Assembly (NCBI RefSeq): GCF_901212675.1
Contig: NZ_CAAKOQ010000060.1
Location: 1 to 13,319 of the forward strand
DNA: 13,319 nucleotides
Direction: 5' to 3'
Source of the DNA: Olsenella uli
GTDB lineage: Bacteria; Actinomycetota; Coriobacteriia; Coriobacteriales; Atopobiaceae
Positions 7,618 through 13,319 of the stretch are shown piece after piece. Made by a program: the position numbers and the translations under genes. Each line of letters starts with the position of its first letter. Position 1 is the stretch's first letter. The notes under the pieces were generated by a model. That model made no database searches, had not been told where the DNA came from, and was given only the letters and a program-made list of their open reading frames with translations.

Positions 7618-7718
7618 TACTCATCGGCGAGCACGGTGGCGGCCCCGCGCCGTTCGGCAACAAGCCGCAGCTCGGAGGTGCGGCCTAACTGTTTGGCGGC
7701 GCCTTGCGCGGGAGCCAT
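7566..7718 (-). pseudogene. ureD: ureD N-terminal fragment, inverted relative to the rest of the gene
   Basis: The minus strand from an ATG at 7718 encodes about 50 residues including LRLVAERRGAATVLAD and TPLKVMRPFPV. This is the typical UreD N-terminal pattern of a basic stretch, a short beta-rich motif and PLKV-RPF. After PFPV the reading runs into the antisense of the plus-strand ureD 3' part and loses similarity. It lies about 100 bases downstream of the ureG fragment on the same strand, matching the common ureG-ureD gene order. The start is tentative because no strong ribosome site is visible. Together with the plus-strand piece it accounts for most of one ureD gene. Confidence 0.7.
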
Positions 7719-7821
7719 GGCGGCAACGGAGCCCTGGTCAGAAGCGGCATCCGCAACGGCACCCCTGCCCACGGCGCCCGCGTCCAGGCCCGCGCCCCTC
7801 TCGGCCTGCCCCCCCCCGCCA

Positions 7822-8073
7822 CTACTCGAGGCCCTCGAACAGCGCGTTCTTCTTGATCCACGCGATGACCTCGTCCATGCCGCGCCCCTCACGGATGTCG
7901 GCGAAGACGAAGGGCCGCGACCTGCGCATGCGGCGGTTGTCGCGCTCCTTCATCTCGAGCGACGCACCCACGTACGGCGTAAAGTCGATCTTGTTGATCA
8001 CGAGCAGGTCGCTGCGCATGATGCCGGGAGCTGGGGCGGCCGGGCCGTGGCGCGGCAGAAGCCTGCCCTCCAT
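7822..8073 (-). pseudogene. ureG: Urease accessory GTPase UreG, C-terminal fragment
   Basis: Reading from 8073 to the stop at 7822 gives about 83 residues that align with the C-terminal third of UreG. They include LLPRHG, PGIMRSDLLVINKID with the GTPase NKxD specificity motif, then YVGASLEMKERD, RPFVFADIREG and VIAWIKK. UreG normally has about 200 residues and begins with a P-loop; neither the P-loop nor the metal-binding CPx motif is present upstream, where the sequence turns into another gene on the opposite strand. A short insertion (PAAPAP) seems to disturb the PRKGGPGI region. A run of nine C residues (7809-7817) follows the stop. Most likely a relic of a lost urease cluster. Confidence 0.8.
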
Positions 8074-8115
8074 GGTACGCCGAGTTTGTCTCCGGGCGGG
8101 AGCGCGGAGGGGCGC

Positions 8116-8691
8116 ATGAGCTACGGGCTGGCAGGCAGCGCCAACACCATCTACGTCGACGCGAACACGGCGTCGTCGGGCTTCGCCATCGTGGCGGCGT
8201 CCTCGGTCCTCGCGTTTTCGGCCGCCCGGAACGGCCTCGCGCCCTTTCGCCGCCACATGACGCTGCGCGGCGAGTACCGGGGCTTTGCCATGGACGAGCG
8301 GACCAGGCGGAAGGGCGTCTTCGTGGGCGCGTGCATCCTGGGCGCGCTCGTGTGCCTGGGCCCCTACGCCACGAACCCGCGGTACGAGGGCGAGCGGGCA
8401 CGGCAGGGTGCCGCGGCGGTCGAGGCGGTGGGGGGCGCCTTGCCCTCGAGGCGCACCGGGGGTTTGTGCCCTACGACCCCTCCGACGACCAGAACGGCCT
8501 CATCGGCAACCGCCACATCGACGGGGGGCGGCACGACCCGCCCCACGCGCATCACGCGGGCTACCTGGGAGGACGGCGACGGCAAGGCGCACTCGGGCAG
8601 CGAGGCCTTCGTGATCGGGCTGCTCACCGACCGCGGGTGCATCCCCATCAGCGAGTTCGCCGAGGAACGCGGCGGGGGCCGGTGCCACTAG
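8116..8691 (+). CDS. Hypothetical membrane-associated protein, probably frameshifted
   Basis: I do not recognise this product. An ATG at 8116 with a strong GGAGGGG site opens a 191-codon frame to a TAG at 8689. Residues about 18-35 (GFAIVAASSVLAFSAA) and 72-92 (GVFVGACILGALVCLGPYA) look like membrane segments separated by a basic stretch (RRHMTLRGEYRGF). The middle (about 110-150) is Thr/Arg-rich and unnatural, whereas another frame there reads LALEAHRGFVPYDPSDDQ and NGLIGNRHID. The end (SGSEAFVIGLLTDRGCIPIS) returns to the first frame. The pattern suggests loss of a base near the G6 run at 8430-8435 and gain of one between 8523 and 8566. It lies between decayed genes, so it may itself be a pseudogene. 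Confidence 0.45.
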   Translation: MSYGLAGSANTIYVDANTASSGFAIVAASSVLAFSAARNGLAPFRRHMTLRGEYRGFAMDERTRRKGVFVGACILGALVCLGPYATNPRYEGERARQGAAAVEAVGGALPSRRTGGLCPTTPPTTRTASSATATSTGGGTTRPTRITRATWEDGDGKAHSGSEAFVIGLLTDRGCIPISEFAEERGGGRCH

Positions 8692-8757
8692 CCGGCCAGG
8701 GCGCGCGGGGAGAGGGCGTCGCCACAGGCCGCGCGGGGAGCGGGCGCCGCGGGACGC

Positions 8758-8958
8758 GTCTTTGGAGGCCGCCATGCCGAGCTCGCGCTGGATGATCCCC
8801 ACCATCCCCTCGGCGCCCCGGAAGATCCGGGCGTCATCGATGGCCGCCCCGCCCCTCTCAGAATTGTCGATGATGCGAGGGGCAATGGAAGCCGCCTCGG
8901 AGGGGTCGAGCGTCACGCCCGGCTCCTGCTCGATGATGCCCAGGGCCTGCTGGCCCGG
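8758..8958 (-). pseudogene. Fragment of a LicT/BglG-type antiterminator (PRD domain)
   Basis: The minus strand encodes GQQALGIIEQEPGVTLDPSE, then AASIAPRIIDNSE and GMVGIIQRELGM. This aligns with the end of PRD1 of LicT-type antiterminators, where intact members read EAGFIALHLVNAE. The conserved regulatory histidine of that motif is replaced (IAPR instead of IALH). No RNA-binding domain or second PRD accompanies it. The first 30 bases (8956 to 8927) are identical to the last 30 bases of the window inside the licT-like gene, in inverted orientation. Boundaries are approximate. It is a partial duplicate or the remnant of a close paralogue. Confidence 0.75.
8927..8956 (-). repeat. 30-base inverted repeat copy A (licT-derived)
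   Basis: The reverse complement of this stretch is base-for-base identical to 13290-13319, the last bases of the window. It encodes GQQALGIIE in both places. The match may extend beyond the window edge, since it stops only because the sequence stops. Confidence 0.95.
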
Positions 8959-9103
8959 GCGGGCAGCCGGCCCAAGCGCGTTGTCAGCCCAGGCGAGCCT
9001 TGGCGCCCGCCCGGCTGCCATCCAGCGATGCTCGCGTCGCGTTGCTCCACAGCAGGCTAGAGTCCCCGTCACGGCGTAAATGTTGTGAGGGGTACCAGAG
9101 ATG

Positions 9104-9146
9104 ACGTGAATCATATGCATATACCCCCATGGGCATCAATTCACGT
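9104..9146. promoter_or_regulatory. Nested palindromes, likely operator/promoter of the ABC importer operon
   Basis: ACGTGAAT (9104-9111) faces ATTCACGT (9139-9146) as a perfect 8-bp inverted repeat. Inside it lie two further perfect palindromes, ATATGCATAT (9113-9122) and CCCATGGG (9126-9133). The region is the AT-richest around, and possible -10 hexamers TATTAT (9153-9158) or GAATAT (9165-9170) follow directly. This placement suits a repressor site, for example for a metalloregulator, but no known Fur, DtxR or NikR consensus was matched. Confidence 0.45.
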
Positions 9147-9241
9147 TTCAGTTATTATTTAGTCGAATATGGCTCTCTAGGGGTAAAAAATGGCACAGAA
9201 AGACCGCCATAAAGAACCCGGAAGCTCCTTGGTGGCATGAT

Positions 9242-9302
9242 GCCTGCCGTACAAAGCTGTCGGTAGACCGACATGCTGCCGACATGCGCAGGCCATCTTT
9301 TT
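9242..9302 (+). promoter_or_regulatory. Attenuator-like structured leader before the binding-protein gene
   Basis: TGTCGG (9258-9263) can pair with CCGACA at 9268-9273 (4-base loop) or with a second CCGACA at 9279-9284. GCCTGC (9242-9247) can close the whole element with GCAGGC (9288-9293). A CTTTTT run (9297-9302) follows and the ribosome site AGGAG begins at 9308. The alternative pairings, terminal stem and T-run look like an attenuator. No known riboswitch class was recognised. Confidence 0.45.
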
Positions 9303-9317
9303 GCATCAGGAGTGACC

Positions 9318-10448
9318 ATGAACCAGCACGCTCGTTCCAACGCATCGAACTCCATCAGCCGTCGCAGCTTTATTGGCGGTGCAGCAGCCCTCGTCGGCAT
9401 GCTTGGCATCGGCGGCCTTGCCGGCTGCGGTGGCCAGCAGGCTCCCGCGGCTGCGACCACCGAGGCGGCTGCCACGACCGCGGGCACCTCGGGTGTCGAT
9501 GAGATCCTCGACGCGGCGTCGCTCAAGCGCATCGGCGGCAAGACCACCTACCCGTTCACCTACACCACGTACAACTACAACCGCGAGCCGGTCGAGGTCA
9601 CCATCGACAAGGCTCCCGAGCGCGTGATGGCCGTGCAGCAGAACAACATCGAGACGATGCTGGCCCTCGGCCTCAGGGATAAGATCGTCATGGCCTATGG
9701 CCTGGATGACCCCTCTGCCCTGGGAGATCTCAAGGCCGACTTCGACCAGATTCCATTCCAGGACGGCCAACCCAGCAAGGAGGACGTCATCGGCGTCAAC
9801 CCCGACTTCATCACGGCGTGGTACAGCACCTTTGCCGATGACTTTCTGGGTGATGTCGACTTCTGGCATAACCGCAGCTGCGGCACCTACATGTCGCGCA
9901 ACAGCGCCTGCCGCGGCAAGACGGGCACCTACCACCAGACCATCTACGATGAGTTCCAGGACATCCTGCTGCTCGGCCAGGTCTTCGACAAGCAGGACGA
10001 GGCACAGGCGCTCGTCGACAAGATGCTCGACGAGGTCAAGAAGGTCCAGGACTACGCCAAGGCGCAGAGCAACCACCCCACGGTGGCCGTGCTTGAGAAC
10101 GAGGACGACAGCTACCGCGTCTACAGTGAGCTGACGCTTGGCGGCAACGTGGCCGAGGAGGCCGGCGCCACCCTGGCCGTGGGCAAGGGCGCGAGCACCG
10201 CGAACATCAGCGCCGAGGACCTGCTCGCTGCCAACCCCGACGCCGTGTTCATGGTGTGGTATGACGGCTTCCGCGACGCCACCACCTGTGTGACCGACAT
10301 TACGGAGAACGACAAGTTCAAGAGCCTCGACGCCGTGAAGAACAACAAGGTGTTCCCCGTGGCGCTCACAGGCATCTACTGCAGCGGCCTGCACACCATC
10401 GACGGCCTACGCGACTTCTACCAGGCGCTCTATCCTGATATGAAGTAA
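9318..10448 (+). CDS. FecB/BtuF-type ABC transporter substrate-binding lipoprotein
   Basis: The 376-residue product starts with a Tat-like signal (SRRSFIGG at 14-21) running into a lipobox LAGC with the lipidated cysteine at 37. An Ala/Thr linker follows, then a class III periplasmic-binding-protein fold (COG0614-like). Supporting stretches are PERVMAVQQNNIETMLALGL at the start of the domain, VNPDFITAWY, then LLAANPDAVFMVWYDG and a C-terminal end typical of chelate-binding proteins. It should capture a metal chelate such as a siderophore, haem or cobalamin outside the membrane and pass it to the permease; ligand identity is open. A Cys-bearing insert (NRSCGTYMSRNSACRGK) near 190-210 is unusual. 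The start at 9318 is fixed by AGGAG five bases upstream. First gene of a three-gene importer operon. Confidence 0.92.
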   Translation: MNQHARSNASNSISRRSFIGGAAALVGMLGIGGLAGCGGQQAPAAATTEAAATTAGTSGVDEILDAASLKRIGGKTTYPFTYTTYNYNREPVEVTIDKAPERVMAVQQNNIETMLALGLRDKIVMAYGLDDPSALGDLKADFDQIPFQDGQPSKEDVIGVNPDFITAWYSTFADDFLGDVDFWHNRSCGTYMSRNSACRGKTGTYHQTIYDEFQDILLLGQVFDKQDEAQALVDKMLDEVKKVQDYAKAQSNHPTVAVLENEDDSYRVYSELTLGGNVAEEAGATLAVGKGASTANISAEDLLAANPDAVFMVWYDGFRDATTCVTDITENDKFKSLDAVKNNKVFPVALTGIYCSGLHTIDGLRDFYQALYPDMK

Positions 10449-10470
10449 GGATTATCACCATCTGCATGCC

Positions 10471-10508
10471 GGCGAGCGTGGGCGCCCCAAGGGATGCCCA
10501 CGCTCGCC
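10471..10508 (+). other. Perfect 13-bp stem-loop between binding-protein and permease genes
   Basis: GGCGAGCGTGGGC (10471-10483) pairs perfectly with GCCCACGCTCGCC (10496-10508) around a 12-base loop. It follows the binding-protein stop by 22 bases. No T-run follows, so it more likely protects the upstream mRNA or partly stops transcription, keeping binding protein in excess over permease. It buries the ATG at 10494, arguing against that start for the permease. Confidence 0.7.
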
Positions 10509-10535
10509 TTGCGTGCCTTCGGTTTGGATACGACC

Positions 10536-11611
10536 ATGGACTTGAAGAACGGAGTGGTTCGCGGCAAGCAGGTGTGGTGGGTGGCTGCCGTGGTGCTCCT
10601 CGCGTTGCTCATCCTGTCGCTGCTGTGGGCTGTGACCATCGGTTCGGTTGGCCTGTCGGTGGGCGACGTCTACCGCGTGATCGCCTTCCACCTGTTTGGT
10701 ATTGGTGATCCGAGCCTGTACGGCGATGGAACCACCATGGGTGACATCGTGTGGCAGGTTCGCCTCCCGCGCCTCGTCCTGGCGATCGCCATTGGCATAG
10801 CGCTTGCCGTGGTGGGCTGCGTCATGCAGGCCGTGGTGAAGAACCCGCTTGCCGACCCCTACATCCTTGGCGTCTCCTCTGGCGCTGAGCTTGGTGCCAC
10901 GCTCGCGATCCTTCTGGGTGTGGGCGTCGCGTTCGGCGATGGCTACGAGGGGATCATGGCGTTCCTCGGCGCGTTCCTCGCATCGATGGCCGTGGTGGGC
11001 ATGGCCAACGTAGGCGGACGCTCGAGCAGCATCAAGCTCGTGCTCGCTGGCACGGCCCTCTCGGCCATCTGCGGCGCCGTGTCGAACTTCCTGCTGTTCG
11101 TGGTCAACAAGAACAGTGACGCCGTGGCCGCCGTGGTGCGCTGGACGATGGGCAGCCTCGCGGGTGCCGAGTGGGGCACCAACCAGCTCGTTCTCGCCAT
11201 CGCCCTCGTGGGTGCCGTGTTCTTCTGGTCGCAGTACCGCGCGCTCAACATGATGCTACTCGGGGACGAGACGGCTGTGACACTGGGCACCGACCTTTCG
11301 CGTCGGCGCATCGTCTACCTTGCGGTGGCCTCGCTGCTTGTGGGCTTCGCCGTGTATGCTGCCGGCATCATTGGCTTCGTGGGTCTCGTGGTGCCGCACA
11401 TCGTGCGCATCCTGTTTGGCACCGACCACAAGAAGCTCATTCCCCTCGCTGCCCTCGTGGGAGCCATCTTCCTGCTGTGGGCAGACGTGCTGTGCCGCGT
11501 GGTCATTCCCCAGCACGAGATCCCCATCGGTATCCTCACGGCCTTCGTGGGTGCGCCGGCGTTCGTGTACCTGATGCTGAGGCGCACGTATGGCTTTGGG
11601 GGTGGCGAGTG

Positions 11612-11612
<1 letters not shown>
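10536..11612 (+). CDS. FecCD-family ABC transporter permease
   Basis: The 358-residue product has about ten hydrophobic segments, as expected for a FecCD/BtuC permease that works as a dimer. The family signature around NPLADPYILG (103-112), preceded by GIALAVVGCVMQAVVK, is clear. FVGLVVPHIVRIL (281-293), the loop that contacts the ATPase, is also present. It carries the metal chelate delivered by the upstream lipoprotein. The ATG at 10536 is chosen because homology begins there and the earlier in-frame ATG at 10494 is inside a stable hairpin; its ribosome site is weak. Its TGA overlaps the ATPase ATG by one base, so translation is probably coupled. Confidence 0.93.
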
Positions 11613-12550
<938 letters not shown>

Positions 12551-12567
12551 CAATGTCGCATGCCAAG

Positions 12568-12610
12568 CCGCAGTCCCCTCCTCAACACGGCAGTGTTATG
12601 GGGACTGCGG
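12568..12610 (+). terminator. Hairpin ending the ABC importer operon
   Basis: CCGCAGTCCCC (12568-12578) pairs perfectly with GGGGACTGCGG (12600-12610), and inside the loop AACAC (12584-12588) pairs with GTGTT (12593-12597). It starts 18 bases after the ATPase stop. There is no T-run, so termination efficiency is uncertain, but the position and 11-bp GC stem fit an operon end. Confidence 0.65.
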
Positions 12611-12717
12611 TGGGCTTGACGACGTTCATTCTTCGATCAAAAACGGCGAGATTCGTGATGCCGCTCGCGGGCGCGTGACGACCATCTCCCCCGCTCCTCG
12701 TGATTCTCCCTCACAAC

Positions 12718-12747
12718 TTGGGAAGAGCCGGGATCCCTTCTGATAGA
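12718..12747 (+). promoter_or_regulatory. Candidate promoter of the licT-like gene
   Basis: TTGGGA (12718-12723) and TGATAG/GATAGA (12741-12747) are spaced 17-18 bases, close to a sigma-70-type promoter. A transcript would begin near 12752, just before the antiterminator-like hairpin, giving a leader of about 150 bases. The rest of the gap from 12611 to 12717 shows nothing recognisable. Confidence 0.5.
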
Positions 12748-12764
12748 GTTCATCTGCGCAACTT

Positions 12765-12849
12765 AAGCCTGCTACCCAATTTGAGTCGTTGGGGCAGAAC
12801 TTGCATTGGCTATCGCCCCTTTGGCATATAGCCTCTGTGGTTCTGCCCC
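12765..12849 (+). promoter_or_regulatory. RAT-like antiterminator hairpin overlapping a terminator-like hairpin
   Basis: GGGGCAGAAC (12791-12800) pairs perfectly with GTTCTGCCCC (12840-12849) to form a terminator-like stem, with an inner stem GGCTAT/ATAGCC (12808-12813, 12828-12833). The same left arm can instead pair upstream: AAG, CTGC and CCC (12765-12767, 12769-12772, 12775-12777) with CTT, GCAG and GGG (12800-12802, 12794-12797, 12791-12793), separated by small asymmetric internal loops as in ribonucleic antiterminators bound by LicT/SacT proteins. The two folds exclude each other. The T-run after the terminator stem is poor (ATTCTATG). Confidence 0.55.
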
Positions 12850-12912
12850 ATTCTATGTAGGCAAGCGAGATCAGATGGGACGGGCGCCGCGCTCTTTGGG
12901 CTTAAGATAATC

Positions 12913-13319
12913 TTGAACGACAACGTTGCCATCGCCGTCGACGAGTCGGGCGAAGAGGTCATCGTTACGGGCAAGGGTCTGGGATACGCCAACAAGGTCG
13001 GGAGTCTCTTGTATGAGAGGCTGGTCCGCCGCGTCTACTCTGCCCGGGGTGATGGGGCAAACCGCCGGTTGCAGGCGCTCTTCTCCGAGATTCCCTTCAC
13101 TCGCATCGAGGTTGCGGGGCAGATCGTAGACGTGGCCTCTGCTGCCACGGGCCAAAAGCTGGGGCAAAACCTCGTCGTCTCCCTCTCCGGCCACATCAAC
13201 TTTGCCGTTGAGCAGACGCGCAACGGCACCTATCGGTCCAACCTTCTGAGCGACGAGATCGAGAGCTTCTACCCTGCCGAGTGCTTTGTGGGCCAGCAGG
13301 CCCTGGGCATCATCGAGCA
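12913..13319 (+). CDS. LicT/BglG-family transcriptional antiterminator, 5' part cut by window end
   Basis: The visible part holds the N-terminal CAT RNA-binding domain (LNDNVAIAVDESGEEVIVTG, GKGLGYANKVG) and most of the first PTS-regulation domain. That domain includes SLSGHINFAVEQTRNG with the conserved phosphorylatable histidine, then AECFVGQQALGIIE at the window edge. These proteins bind a RAT hairpin in nascent RNA to prevent termination when a beta-glucoside-type PTS sugar is present. Homology begins at 12904 (KIILNDN), but that frame has no ATG or GTG between the stop at 12829 and 12913; the TTG at 12913 is the only usual start and would drop the first few CAT residues. The leader structure upstream suggests autoregulation; a PTS or glucosidase gene probably follows outside. 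Confidence 0.85.
   Translation, partial: MNDNVAIAVDESGEEVIVTGKGLGYANKVGSLLYERLVRRVYSARGDGANRRLQALFSEIPFTRIEVAGQIVDVASAATGQKLGQNLVVSLSGHINFAVEQTRNGTYRSNLLSDEIESFYPAECFVGQQALGIIE
13290..13319 (+). repeat. 30-base inverted repeat copy B (within the licT-like gene)
   Basis: These last bases of the window are identical to the reverse complement of 8927-8956. This is the copy inside the apparently intact gene and probably the source of the fragment about 4.3 kb upstream. Confidence 0.95.

Noticed and set aside
7500..7892. Minus-strand 130-codon frame as a single gene
   Set aside because: Only about 50 codons (7718-7566) match UreD; the rest is intergenic sequence or antisense to the plus-strand ureD piece.
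9080..9317. Cobalamin, Moco or nickel-cobalt riboswitch before the importer
   Set aside because: No conserved box of these classes was found; only a generic attenuator-like structure can be supported.
9306..10394. Long open frame (362 codons) on the minus strand opposite the binding-protein gene
   Set aside because: It is a mirror of a well-supported gene in GC-rich DNA; the product is Val/Gly/His/Arg-rich with no recognisable motif.
10494..10535. Earlier permease start at 10494
   Set aside because: It sits in the loop and arm of a 13-bp stem and adds 14 residues without family similarity.

Overview
The window is GC-rich, densely coded DNA from a fermentative Gram-positive bacterium. Codon use, a Tat-type lipoprotein signal, mannose-family PTS genes and a BglG-type antiterminator together suggest an actinobacterium of the Coriobacteriia (Olsenella/Atopobium/Collinsella-like). 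That placement is inference from style, not from a marker gene. No tRNA, rRNA or CRISPR array was seen.

Left part (1-5904, minus strand): the 5' end of an IS256-type transposase runs off the window edge (248 to 1). It is followed by a Gfo/Idh/MocA-family oxidoreductase (1547 to 456). Then comes a five-gene sugar operon read from 5618 down to 1871: class II ketose-bisphosphate-type aldolase, then mannose/fructose/sorbose-family PTS components IIA, IIB, IIC and IID. Hairpins lie in the IIA-IIB and IIB-IIC gaps, and a strong terminator-like hairpin (1742-1785) follows IID. A divergent DeoR-family repressor (5905-6705) is the likely regulator. The operon would import and phosphorylate a sugar and cleave the phosphosugar; no kinase or isomerase is present here.

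Middle part (6706-9060): a gene graveyard. A urease accessory gene, ureD, is broken into two pieces in opposite orientation (N-terminus on minus at 7718-7566; middle and C-terminus on plus at about 6987-7565). It also has an in-frame stop and a G-run frameshift. Beside it lies the 3' third of ureG (minus, 8073-7822). An unrecognised membrane-type protein with signs of frame slippage (8116-8691) follows. Next is a decayed fragment of a BglG/LicT-type antiterminator on the minus strand (about 8958-8758), which shares a 30-base identical stretch in inverted orientation with the licT-like gene at the right edge.

Right part (9061-13319, plus strand): an AT-richer control region with nested palindromes and an attenuator-like leader precedes a FecBCD-type metal-chelate ABC importer: Tat lipoprotein binding protein (9318-10448), FecCD permease (10536-11612), ATPase (11612-12550). 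The binding-protein and permease genes are separated by a perfect 13-bp stem-loop, and the ATPase start overlaps the permease stop by one base. A terminator-like hairpin closes this operon. The window then ends inside a LicT/BglG-family antiterminator gene. Its leader contains a promoter, a RAT-like hairpin and a mutually exclusive terminator-like hairpin, so autoregulation by antitermination is likely.
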